In this document: in pieces, positions 56,715 to 64,000 of the stretch
Layout: each line of letters starts with the position of its first letter
How positions within the stretch are numbered: the stretch's first letter is position 1
Origin: Enterococcus xiangfangensis
GTDB lineage: Bacteria > Bacillota > Bacilli > Lactobacillales > Enterococcaceae
Assembly: GCF_005405365.1 (NCBI RefSeq)
Contig: NZ_BJDX01000005.1
Span: 1-64,000, forward strand
Length of the DNA stretch: 64,000 nucleotides
Direction of reading: 5' to 3'
Notes under the pieces: generated by a model
Told to the model about the DNA's origin: nothing
The model's database searches: none
What the model saw: the letters and a program-made list of their open reading frames with translations, nothing else
Position numbers and translations under genes: made by a program

Positions 56715-57902
56715 TTAAGCTTTGATTGCAGTTACAACGCCTGAACCAACAGTACGTCCGCCTTCACGAATTGAGAAACGAGTTCCGTCTTCGATAGCGA
56801 TTGGGTGGATTAATTCAACTTCCATAGTTACGTTGTCACCAGGCATTACCATTTCAGTACCTTCTGGTAGATCAACTACACCAGTTACGTCAGTTGTACG
56901 GAAGTAGAACTGAGGACGGTAGTTAGTGAAGAATGGAGTATGACGTCCACCTTCTTCTTTAGTTAAAACGTAAACTTCTGCAGAGAATTTTGTATGTGGA
57001 GTGATTGAAGCTGGTTTAGCTAAAACTTGTCCACGTTGGATATCTTCACGTGCAACACCACGTAATAATGCACCGATGTTATCGCCGGCTTCAGCGTAGT
57101 CTAACAATTTACGGAACATTTCAACACCTGTAACAGTTGTTTTAGCAGTATCTTCAGCGATACCAACGATTTCAACTTCGTCACCAACGCGAACTTGTCC
57201 ACGTTCAACACGACCAGTTGCAACTGTACCACGACCAGTGATTGAGAATACGTCTTCGACTGGCATCATGAAAGGTTTGTCAGTATCACGAACTGGTGTT
57301 GGGATGTATTCGTCAACAGCAGCCATTAATTCTAAGATTTTTTCTTCGTATGAAGCGTCGCCTTCTAAAGCTTTTAAAGCTGAACCTGCGATAACTGGAG
57401 TGTCGTCGCCTGGGAAATCGTATTCTGTTAATAGATCACGAACTTCCATTTCAACTAATTCTAGTAATTCTTCGTCATCAACCATATCCATTTTGTTTAA
57501 GAATACAACGATGTAAGGAACACCAACGTTACGTGATAACAAGATGTGTTCACGTGTTTGAGGCATAGGGCCATCAGCAGCAGATACTACTAAGATAGCT
57601 CCGTCCATTTGAGCAGCACCAGTGATCATGTTTTTAACGTAGTCCGCGTGTCCTGGGCAGTCAACGTGAGCATAGTGACGGTTTTCTGTTTCATACTCAA
57701 CGTGTGAAGTGTTGATTGTGATTCCGCGTTCGCGTTCTTCTGGAGCGCCATCGATTGAAGCGTAATCCATAGCAGTCGCGCCGCCTTGTTTAGCAAGTAC
57801 AGTTGTAATTGCAGCTGTTAAAGTTGTTTTACCATGGTCAACGTGTCCGATAGTACCAATGTTAACATGGGGTTTTGAACGGTCAAATTTTTCTTTAGCC
57901 AT
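56715..57902 (-). CDS. tuf: Elongation factor Tu
   Basis: A 395-residue GTPase that carries aminoacyl-tRNA to the ribosome. GHVDHGKT (19-26), the switch region [21 protein letters not shown] and NKMDMVDD are all conserved. ATG start after AGGAGG. It follows fusA, with a 162-base spacer that holds its own likely promoter. Only one copy is seen in this window. Confidence 0.98.
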   Translation of the reverse strand: MAKEKFDRSKPHVNIGTIGHVDHGKTTLTAAITTVLAKQGGATAMDYASIDGAPEERERGITINTSHVEYETENRHYAHVDCPGHADYVKNMITGAAQMDGAILVVSAADGPMPQTREHILLSRNVGVPYIVVFLNKMDMVDDEELLELVEMEVRDLLTEYDFPGDDTPVIAGSALKALEGDASYEEKILELMAAVDEYIPTPVRDTDKPFMMPVEDVFSITGRGTVATGRVERGQVRVGDEVEIVGIAEDTAKTTVTGVEMFRKLLDYAEAGDNIGALLRGVAREDIQRGQVLAKPASITPHTKFSAEVYVLTKEEGGRHTPFFTNYRPQFYFRTTDVTGVVDLPEGTEMVMPGDNVTMEVELIHPIAIEDGTRFSIREGGRTVGSGVVTAIKA

Positions 57903-57986
57903 TTAAAATGTTCCTCCTAGTAAATGAGATTAGTTTTTTGATAGGTCCGTACTGCAAAATACAGCACGAGCCCATATCATCAGTTA

Positions 57987-57992
57987 ATAATA
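57987..57992 (-). promoter_or_regulatory. Putative -10 box of tuf
   Basis: TATTAT on the minus strand within CATGTAATATTAT, nearly the same as CATGTAATATAAT at the S10 promoter. The -35 is poor (T-rich). A CGTGCTG/CAGTACG hairpin lies in the following leader. Confidence 0.35.
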
Positions 57993-58064
57993 TTACATGA
58001 AATACCATAAAAAATATAGTTCTTTTTAGTAGAAATCTAGCCAAATTCAATTGACTTTTAAGAA

Positions 58065-60149
58065 TTATTCAGCTTTGCCGCCGTTTTTCTTAATAATTTC
58101 TTCTTGAACTGATTTAGGTACATCTTCATAGTGGTCAAAGACCATCATGAATGTTCCGCGTCCTTGCGTAGAAGAACGAAGAGTTGTTGCATAGCCGAAC
58201 ATTTCAGCCAACGGCACGATTGCATTCACGATTTGTGAATTACCATGTGCTTCCATACCTTCAACTCGACCACGACGTGCAGTTACGTGACCCATTACAT
58301 CACCTAAGTAATCTTCTGGAACAGTAATCGTAACTTTCATCATTGGTTCAAGAATTGCTGGGCTAGCTTTTTTAGCAGCAGCACGTAGCGCCATAGAAGC
58401 AGCTACACGGAAGGCTGTTTCATTTGAATCGACATCATGGTATGAACCATCATAAAGCTTAGCTTTGATGTCAACTAATGGATAACCAGCTAATACACCG
58501 TTTGCCATTGCATCTTCTAAACCTTTTTCAACTGCTGGGATGTATTCACGAGGAACCACACCACCGACAATTGCATTTTCGAATTCGAAGCCAGCACCTT
58601 CTTCGTTTGGTGTGAATTCGATCCATACGTGACCGTATTGACCTTTACCACCAGACTGACGTACAAACTTACCTTCTGCATTTGTCGCAGAACGGAATGT
58701 TTCACGGTAAGATACTTGAGGCGCACCAACGTTTGCCTCTACTTTGAATTCACGACGCATACGGTCAACTAAAACGTCCAAGTGAAGTTCACCCATACCA
58801 GCGATAACAGTTTCGCCAGTTTCAACGTTTGTTTCAACGCGGAATGAAGGATCTTCTTCAGCAAGTTTTTGTAAAGCAACACCCATTTTATCTTGGTCAG
58901 CTTTTGATTTAGGTTCAACCGCAACTTCGATAACTGGATCAGGGAATTCGATAGATTCTAAGATAACTGGTGATTTTTCATCACAAAGTGTATCCCCAGT
59001 TGTTGTATCTTTCAAACCAACAGCAGCAGCGATATCGCCTGAGTAAACCGTTTCGATTTCTTTACGGGTATTCGCGTGCATTTGTAGGATACGTCCGATA
59101 CGTTCACGTTTGCCTTTTGATGCGTTCAAGACGTATGAACCAGAATTTAGTACACCTGAGTAAACACGGAAGAATGTTAGACGACCTACGAATGGGTCAG
59201 TCATAACTTTAAACGCTAGTGATGAGAATGGAGCTGAATCATCAGCTGGACGTTCAGTTTCTTCGTCAGTTTTAGGATTGAATCCTTGGATTGCTTTTAC
59301 GTCAGTTGGAGCTGGAAGATAGTCGATGACTGCATCCAACATCAATTGAACACCTTTGTTTTTGAAGGCTGATCCACATAGAACTGGGAAAAAGTCTACA
59401 GCTAAAGTAGCATTACGGATACCTGCTTTTAATTCTTCTTCAGTGATTTCTTCACCTTCCAAGAATTTCATCATTAGGTCTTCATCAGTATCAGCAACAG
59501 CTTCCACTAATTTTTCGCGCCATTCTTCAGCTTGTTCTTTGTATTCTTCAGGAATTTCAGTCTCTTGGATTTCAGTTCCTAAGTCGTTTGTGTAGATTTC
59601 AGCTTTCATTTTAACTAAATCGATGATACCAGTGAAGTCATCTTCTGCACCAATTGGTAATTGGATCGGATGAGCATTCGCTTGTAAACGATCGTGTAAA
59701 GTGCTTACTGAGTAAAGGAAGTCCGCACCGATTTTATCCATTTTATTACAGAATACAATACGTGGAACAGAGTATTCTGTTGCTTGACGCCAAACAGTTT
59801 CTGTTTGTGGTTCTACACCTGATTGTGAGTCCAAAACAGTTACTGCGCCATCAAGAACACGTAATGAACGTTGTACTTCGATTGTGAAGTCCACGTGTCC
59901 TGGAGTATCGATGATGTTTACGCGGTGACCTTTCCATTGCGCTGTTGTAGCGGCAGAAGTGATCGTGATTCCGCGTTCTTGTTCTTGTTCCATCCAGTCC
60001 ATTTGAGAAGCGCCTTCGTGGGTTTCACCAATTTTATGGATTTTACCAGTGTAGTACAAGATACGCTCAGTTGCTGTAGTTTTACCTGCATCAACGTGGG
60101 CCATGATCCCGATATTACGAGTATTGTCTAGAGAAAATTCTCTTGCCAT
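58065..60149 (-). CDS. fusA: Elongation factor G
   Basis: A 694-residue translocation GTPase. AHVDAGKT (17-24), [17 protein letters not shown] and NKMDKIGAD are intact, followed by domains II-V. The regions in which fusidic acid resistance arises look ordinary, but I did not compare them residue by residue. ATG start after GAGG. It lies between rpsG and tuf in the str operon. Confidence 0.98.
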   Translation of the reverse strand: MAREFSLDNTRNIGIMAHVDAGKTTATERILYYTGKIHKIGETHEGASQMDWMEQEQERGITITSAATTAQWKGHRVNIIDTPGHVDFTIEVQRSLRVLDGAVTVLDSQSGVEPQTETVWRQATEYSVPRIVFCNKMDKIGADFLYSVSTLHDRLQANAHPIQLPIGAEDDFTGIIDLVKMKAEIYTNDLGTEIQETEIPEEYKEQAEEWREKLVEAVADTDEDLMMKFLEGEEITEEELKAGIRNATLAVDFFPVLCGSAFKNKGVQLMLDAVIDYLPAPTDVKAIQGFNPKTDEETERPADDSAPFSSLAFKVMTDPFVGRLTFFRVYSGVLNSGSYVLNASKGKRERIGRILQMHANTRKEIETVYSGDIAAAVGLKDTTTGDTLCDEKSPVILESIEFPDPVIEVAVEPKSKADQDKMGVALQKLAEEDPSFRVETNVETGETVIAGMGELHLDVLVDRMRREFKVEANVGAPQVSYRETFRSATNAEGKFVRQSGGKGQYGHVWIEFTPNEEGAGFEFENAIVGGVVPREYIPAVEKGLEDAMANGVLAGYPLVDIKAKLYDGSYHDVDSNETAFRVAASMALRAAAKKASPAILEPMMKVTITVPEDYLGDVMGHVTARRGRVEGMEAHGNSQIVNAIVPLAEMFGYATTLRSSTQGRGTFMMVFDHYEDVPKSVQEEIIKKNGGKAE

Positions 60150-60196
60150 TTCTTTGTTTGCTCCTCTCTTAAATTAAATTCAGCATTGTCTAATCA

Positions 60197-60226
60197 TTTT
60201 TCTGTTGGTTTTAACCAACAGAAAAA
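60197..60226 (-). other. Intercistronic hairpin between rpsG and fusA
   Basis: A 14-bp stem (60197-60210 with 60213-60226) is formed right after the rpsG stop codon. On the mRNA strand it is preceded, not followed, by a U-run, so it is not a standard terminator. It may be an mRNA processing or stability element. Confidence 0.55.
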
Positions 60227-60229
60227 ATC

Positions 60230-60700
60230 TTACCAACGATAATGAGCAAATGCACGGTTGGCTTCCGCCATTTTGTGTGTATCTTCGCGTTTCTTCACAG
60301 AAGCACCAGTGTTGTTAGCTGCATCCATAAGTTCTTTCGCTAAGCGTTCTTCCATTGTGTGTTCGCCGCGCAAACGTGCGAAGTTTACAACCCAACGTAA
60401 GCCTAAAGTCGTCCGACGTTCTGGACGTACTTCAACGGGAACTTGATAGTTAGAACCCCCAACACGGCGAGCTTTAACTTCTAATACAGGCATGATGTTT
60501 TCCATTGCTTGTTCGAAAACTTCCAACGGATCATTTCCTGTTGATTCTTTGATTGTGCTAAAAGCATTGTATACGATATTTGAAGCAGTACCACGTTTGC
60601 CGTCAACCATTACACGGTTGATTAAACGAGTTACTAACTTAGAGTTATACATAGGATCTGGCAAAACATCACGTTTTGCAATAATTCCTTTACGAGTCAT
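60230..60700 (-). CDS. rpsG: 30S ribosomal protein S7
   Basis: A 156-residue primary binder of the 3' major domain of 16S rRNA, at the E site. It begins [20 protein letters not shown] and ends [17 protein letters not shown] start after AGGAGG. In E. coli S7 represses the str operon; not shown here. Confidence 0.98.
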   Translation of the reverse strand: MTRKGIIAKRDVLPDPMYNSKLVTRLINRVMVDGKRGTASNIVYNAFSTIKESTGNDPLEVFEQAMENIMPVLEVKARRVGGSNYQVPVEVRPERRTTLGLRWVVNFARLRGEHTMEERLAKELMDAANNTGASVKKREDTHKMAEANRAFAHYRW

Positions 60701-60745
60701 ACGTAACTCCTCCTTCCGAAAATATGTCTTTATCTATTCGTTTGA

Positions 60746-61159
60746 TTAAGCTTTAGGTTTTTTAGTACCGTATTTAGAACGGCTTTGTTTACGATCGTTA
60801 ACGCCGGCAGTATCTAGCGCGCCACGAACGATATGGTAACGTACCCCTGGTAAATCTTTTACACGTCCACCACGTAATAGAACAACACTATGTTCTTGTA
60901 GGTTATGGCCGATACCTGGAATATAAGCTGTTACTTCGATTAAGTTTGACAAACGAACACGAGCATATTTACGTAACGCTGAGTTAGGTTTCTTAGGTGT
61001 CATAGTCCCCACACGTGTACAAACTCCACGTTTTTGTGGTGAGTTCACGTCTGTTTGAGCTTTCTTAAAGCTGTTATATCCTTTGTTCAATGCTGGTGAA
61101 TTTGATTTTTCCACCTTTGATTTACGAGGTTTACGTACTAATTGGTTAATTGTAGGCAT
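60746..61159 (-). CDS. rpsL: 30S ribosomal protein S12
   Basis: A 137-residue decoding-centre protein. The lysines whose changes give streptomycin resistance are the usual ones: [11 protein letters not shown] and [16 protein letters not shown] start after AAGGAGG. First gene of the str operon rpsL-rpsG-fusA(-tuf). Confidence 0.98.
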   Translation of the reverse strand: MPTINQLVRKPRKSKVEKSNSPALNKGYNSFKKAQTDVNSPQKRGVCTRVGTMTPKKPNSALRKYARVRLSNLIEVTAYIPGIGHNLQEHSVVLLRGGRVKDLPGVRYHIVRGALDTAGVNDRKQSRSKYGTKKPKA

Positions 61160-61319
61160 TCCTTGTTTCCTCCTTCCTCGATTCGCATTCTAGTACCACA
61201 CATCCTGGTGGTTCTTTTTTAGCGATAAAAAATAATGCATCCCTGCATTCTCTATCAAGTGTACTTCGACACAGTCAGCACGTCTCATGTGAGAGACCTG
61301 TTCACAAAGCACCTTTGAT

Positions 61320-61348
61320 AGCATATCACGATTAGTTTTAGCTGTCAA
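61320..61348 (-). promoter_or_regulatory. Promoter of the str operon
   Basis: Minus strand: perfect TTGACA (61343-61348), 17 bases, TATGCT (61320-61325) with extended TGA. Confidence 0.82.
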
Positions 61349-61447
61349 CAAACTATCCAAGAGTTTTTTTCTTTCATCATAAGTCGATCTTTTTTATTCA
61401 TAGCCGCTTGATAAGAAAATTCTTATTCTTAAGCAAAAACTGTCTCT

Positions 61448-61465
61448 TTGTTGCAACTGCAACAA
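61448..61465. promoter_or_regulatory. Palindromic operator-like site upstream of rpiA
   Basis: TTGTTGCA and TGCAACAA arms separated by two bases, an exact inverted repeat of 8 + 8. It lies 66 bases before the predicted rpiA -10. A second palindrome, ATAAGAA/TTCTTAT (61411-61426), is nearby. The binding protein is unknown. Confidence 0.45.
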
Positions 61466-61530
61466 TTAAAACGCTTTTTTATTTTTGGTCTTTTCTACTT
61501 AAAAGCCTATCTTTTTTCTTTTTTTGCGAT

Positions 61531-61536
61531 TACAAT
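61531..61536 (+). promoter_or_regulatory. Putative -10 box of rpiA
   Basis: TACAAT 33 bases before the rpiA start; the upstream region is a T-rich tract with no good -35. Confidence 0.35.
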
Positions 61537-61568
61537 AGAAACAACTTAATAAAAGGTGGGATATTTCA

Positions 61569-62246
61569 ATGAATTTGAAAGAGTTAGTTGGGATCGAGGC
61601 GGCTAAATTTGTTAAAGACGGTATGATCGTAGGCTTAGGAACGGGTTCAACAGCTTATTATTTGGTCAAAGAGTTGGGTCGGCGCGTAAATGAAGAAGGT
61701 TTAAAAATCACAGGTGTCGTGACCTCTTCAAAAACTGAAGAACAAGCAAAAGAATTAGGGATTCCATTAAAAGCGATCGACGAAGTAGAATCAGTTGACC
61801 TTACCATTGATGGTGCTGATGAAATCAGTGCAGATTTTCAAGGAATCAAAGGCGGCGGCGCAGCTTTGCTTTTCGAAAAAGTAGTTGCAACATATTCAAA
61901 AGATTGCATTTGGATCGTTGACGAAAGCAAAATGGTCGACAAATTAGGGAAATTTCCTTTACCGATTGAAGTCGTTCCTTTTGGCAGCCACAATATCTTC
62001 CGCTTGTTTGAAGCAAAAGGCTACAATCCAACTTGGCGTAAAAATGAAGCCAACGAACTTTTAACAACCGACGGCGGCCATTACATCATCGATCTGCACT
62101 TAGATGTCATTGAAGATCCACGGGCCTTAGCAAAAGAATTGGATACTTACGTCGGTGTAGTCGAACACGGCTTATTTATCGACATGATTTCACGCGTGAT
62201 CGTGGGTACACCGGAAGGACCAAAAACTTTAGAAGTCCCAAATTAA
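61569..62246 (+). CDS. rpiA: Ribose-5-phosphate isomerase A
   Basis: A 225-residue enzyme that interconverts ribose 5-phosphate and ribulose 5-phosphate in the pentose phosphate pathway. The phosphate loop [10 protein letters not shown], the [14 protein letters not shown] segment, DGADEIS and KGGGAALL with the catalytic Asp and Glu residues are conserved. ATG start after AAAAGGTGG. It is followed by gpmA, which has its own promoter. No clear terminator separates them. Confidence 0.96.
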   Translation: MNLKELVGIEAAKFVKDGMIVGLGTGSTAYYLVKELGRRVNEEGLKITGVVTSSKTEEQAKELGIPLKAIDEVESVDLTIDGADEISADFQGIKGGGAALLFEKVVATYSKDCIWIVDESKMVDKLGKFPLPIEVVPFGSHNIFRLFEAKGYNPTWRKNEANELLTTDGGHYIIDLHLDVIEDPRALAKELDTYVGVVEHGLFIDMISRVIVGTPEGPKTLEVPN

Positions 62247-62300
62247 TTTGAAAAAAGTCTCCTTAATGCTCCTGATTTAACAAAAATGAACTCAATTTAA

Positions 62301-62329
62301 TGGAAATCACAGCTGAAACATTGTACAAT
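62301..62329 (+). promoter_or_regulatory. Promoter of gpmA
   Basis: TGGAAA (62301-62306), 17 bases, TACAAT (62324-62329). The resulting leader is about 40 nt with a strong AAAGGAGAG ribosome site. Confidence 0.5.
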
Positions 62330-62375
62330 GAATCAGAAATTGAAAATTTCAGAAATTTCAAAAGGAGAGAATGAT

Positions 62376-63062
62376 ATGCCAAAATTAGTTTTTTCTCGTC
62401 ATGGCTTGAGCGAATGGAACAAATTAAACCAATTCACAGGCTGGGCAGACGTTGATTTGGCTCCAGAAGGTGTCGAAGAAGCAAAAGAAGGCGGCCGTAA
62501 AATTAAAGAAGCAGGAATTGAATTTGATGTAGCTTACACATCTGTTTTAACTCGTGCGATCAAAACTTGTGACTTGATCTTAGAATATTCAGATCAACTT
62601 TGGGTACCAACTTTAAAATCTTGGCGCTTAAACGAACGTCACTATGGTAAATTACAAGGATTGAACAAAAAAGAAACTGCTGAAAAATACGGTGACGAAC
62701 AAGTTCATATCTGGCGTCGTTCTTACGATGTATTACCTCCATTGATGGAAGCAACTGACGAAGGTTCAGCAGCACAAGACCGTCGTTACGCTACATTAGA
62801 TCCTCGCGATATTCCTGGTGGAGAAAACTTGAAAGTTACTTTGGAACGTGCATTGCCTTTCTGGCAAGATGAAATCGCTCCTGCATTGAAAGACGGAAAA
62901 ACTGTCTTAGTTGCCGCTCACGGTAACTCACTACGTGCATTAGCTAAACATATTGAAGGTATTTCTGACGAAGACATCATGGATTTAGAAATCCCAACAG
63001 GCCAACCGCTTGTTTATGATTTGAATGATGACTTAACAGTTGCTAAAAAATACTACTTATAG
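62376..63062 (+). CDS. gpmA: 2,3-bisphosphoglycerate-dependent phosphoglycerate mutase
   Basis: A 228-residue glycolytic enzyme converting 3- to 2-phosphoglycerate with a phosphohistidine intermediate. The catalytic motif is SRHGLSEWN (His9), and the second His is in [10 protein letters not shown]. The start is ATG 62376-62378 just after AAAGGAGAG; the frame is open 16 codons upstream, but those codons overlap the promoter's -10 and leader. Base composition and codon choice suggest high expression. Confidence 0.96.
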   Translation: MPKLVFSRHGLSEWNKLNQFTGWADVDLAPEGVEEAKEGGRKIKEAGIEFDVAYTSVLTRAIKTCDLILEYSDQLWVPTLKSWRLNERHYGKLQGLNKKETAEKYGDEQVHIWRRSYDVLPPLMEATDEGSAAQDRRYATLDPRDIPGGENLKVTLERALPFWQDEIAPALKDGKTVLVAAHGNSLRALAKHIEGISDEDIMDLEIPTGQPLVYDLNDDLTVAKKYYL

Positions 63063-63070
63063 AAATTTTT

Positions 63071-63099
63071 CCCGACTCGAACTTGAGTCGGGATTTTTT
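63071..63099 (+). terminator. Intrinsic terminator of gpmA
   Basis: An eight-bp stem CCCGACTC/GAGTCGGG with a six-base loop, followed by ATTTTTT. Confidence 0.85.
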
Positions 63100-63137
63100 A
63101 TTTGCTGAGGACTCCCCCTTTCATAATATTTTTTTTG

Positions 63138-63146
63138 TGCTAAAAT
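63138..63146 (+). promoter_or_regulatory. Extended -10 promoter of tRNA-Leu
   Basis: TGC-TAAAAT ends 17 bases before the tRNA; the -35 is weak. Confidence 0.45.
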
Positions 63147-63163
63147 AAATAAGTAATTTATTT

Positions 63164-63247
63164 GCGGTCGTGGCGGAATTGGCAGACGCGCTAGCTTCAG
63201 GCGCTAGTGATAGCAATATCGTGGAAGTTCGAGTCTTCTCGGCCGCA
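63164..63247 (+). tRNA. tRNA-Leu(CAG)
   Basis: An 84-base class II tRNA. The acceptor arm GCGGTCG (63164-63170) pairs with CGGCCGC (63240-63246) with one G-T. The anticodon stem CTAGC/GCTAG encloses loop TTCAGGC, anticodon CAG at 63198-63200, which reads CUG leucine codons. It has a long variable arm and discriminator A at 63247. The CCA end is not encoded. It is a lone tRNA gene between gpmA and udk. Confidence 0.95.
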
Positions 63248-63315
63248 TAAAAAAGTTGTACAGAAATAGGCAGCTTCAAAAAATAAAAAAGTTTCGAAGA
63301 CGCCGTTGGAACGCT

Positions 63316-63360
63316 AAATACAAAAAGAGTCTGTGATACTCACAGACTCTTTTTGTATTT
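63316..63360. terminator. Bidirectional terminator between tRNA-Leu and udk
   Basis: A perfect 21-bp stem (63316-63336 with 63340-63360) with triloop TAC, rich in T on both strands. It can end both convergent transcripts. Confidence 0.88.
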
Positions 63361-63381
63361 AAATTTTTTGAGACGTTTGAT

Positions 63382-64000
63382 TTAATCATGATTCAAAAAA
63401 CTTGCGACCTTAGTAGCAATCAGATCGATCGCCACATGATTTTCGCCACCTTCTGGCACAATGATATCTGCATAGCGCTTCGTCGGCTCGATAAATTGGT
63501 GATACATTGGTTTTACTACAGTCAAATATTGGCCAATAACTGATTCCAACGTCCGTCCCCGTTCATTCATATCGCGTTTGATTCGGCGGATAATCCGGAT
63601 GTCGTCATCAGTATCCACATAGATTTTGATATCCATCATATCTCGCAGACGTTCATCTTCTAAAATCAAGATTCCTTCTAATATGATGACTTCTTTTGGT
63701 TCTTGGACATAAACTTTTTCACTACGCGTATGAGCGACATAATCATAGATCGGAACTTCGACCGATTGGTATTGTGTCAATTCTTTTAAATGTTCGATCA
63801 ACAGATCCGTATCGAACGCAAAAGGATGATCGTAGTTTGTTTCTAATCGTTCTTCAAAGCTGATACCACTTTGATCCTTATAATAAGAATCGTGCTCCAA
63901 CATCATGATGGAATGATCGGGAAACCGATTGTAAATCGCACGGCTGACGCTTGTTTTTCCACTTCCTGAACCGCCCGTTACACCAATAATGATCGGCTTG
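63382..64000 (-). CDS. udk: Uridine kinase (5' end beyond window)
   Basis: Pyrimidine salvage kinase that phosphorylates uridine and cytidine. 205 codons plus stop are visible; the frame runs off the right edge at 64000. The Walker [10 protein letters not shown] and the later DYDHPFAFD and [13 protein letters not shown] motifs identify it. Family members have about 205-215 residues, so only a few N-terminal codons should be missing. It converges on the tRNA-Leu gene across a shared terminator. Confidence 0.95.
   Translation of the reverse strand, partial: KPIIIGVTGGSGSGKTSVSRAIYNRFPDHSIMMLEHDSYYKDQSGISFEERLETNYDHPFAFDTDLLIEHLKELTQYQSVEVPIYDYVAHTRSEKVYVQEPKEVIILEGILILEDERLRDMMDIKIYVDTDDDIRIIRRIKRDMNERGRTLESVIGQYLTVVKPMYHQFIEPTKRYADIIVPEGGENHVAIDLIATKVASFLNHD

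Larger units (their letters stand above)
61160..61568. other. Divergent control region between rpsL and rpiA
   Basis: 409 bases without a gene. It holds the str promoter (61320-61348) and a leader of about 155 nt with hairpins GTCTC/GAGAC, AATGCA/TGCATT followed by ATTTTTT (a possible weak attenuator, about 61225-61246) and ACCAC/GTGGT. Toward rpiA lie palindromes 61411-61426 and 61448-61465 and T-rich tracts. Confidence 0.5.

Overview
This window is a stretch of core chromosome from a low-GC Gram-positive coccus of the order Lactobacillales. The closest fit is Enterococcus. The reasons are the plsX-acpB pair, the L17 downstream RNA element after rplQ, the fused glutathione synthetase GshF, the Alr-MazF arrangement, the FakA/YloU-rpmB divergon and the overall protein sequences. 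I cannot fix the species from sequence alone. Nearly every gene lies on the minus strand. Plus-strand genes are limited to 18787-19760, rpmB, yfhO, rpiA, gpmA and a tRNA-Leu. I saw no insertion sequence, prophage, integrase or CRISPR array.

Layout. 91-4805: a KimA-type potassium importer and a YhgE/Pip membrane protein. 4960-6214: a two-gene unit with a zinc-free alcohol dehydrogenase-like oxidoreductase and a small protein of unknown role. 6437-10046: a heterodimeric multidrug ABC exporter of the EfrCD/LmrCD/TM287-288 type with a long upstream leader. 10403-12382: acpS-alr-mazF. 12528-17006: the DEAD-box helicase cshA with a long structured leader, then murF and ddl (peptidoglycan precursor synthesis). 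17107-22092: a UPF0178 protein, a metallophosphatase, an unknown protein, a LOG-family hydrolase and gshF. 22308-32669: ftsY-HAD-smc-rnc, then acpB-plsX and recG. 32832-35414: fakA-yloU divergent from rpmB. 35740-38334: yfhO. 38497-41880: truA and the ECF transporter module ecfA1-ecfA2-ecfT. 42134-56175: the complete S10-spc-alpha ribosomal protein supraoperon from rpsJ to rplQ, with secY, adk, infA and rpoA and without map. 56715-61159: tuf and the str genes fusA, rpsG and rpsL. 61569-64000: rpiA, gpmA, tRNA-Leu(CAG) and an edge-truncated udk.

How the genes work together. The ribosomal block, EF-Tu, EF-G, IF1, SecY and FtsY make and target proteins. MurF, Ddl and Alr supply and ligate D-alanine for the cell wall. 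PlsX, AcpB, AcpS and FakA belong to acyl-chain handling and phospholipid synthesis. Smc, RecG, Rnc and CshA serve DNA and RNA maintenance.

I did not find a clear new multi-gene system. The best leads are regulatory or very small: a 48-codon minus-strand open frame that ends inside its own terminator (35518-35664); a possible leader peptide/attenuator ahead of the ABC exporter; a roughly 290-nt structured leader of cshA; a MazF toxin gene with no recognisable antitoxin; a dispersed imperfect palindrome seen twice (14261-14292 and 15887-15919); and a shared start-proximal sequence in the S10 and str leaders.
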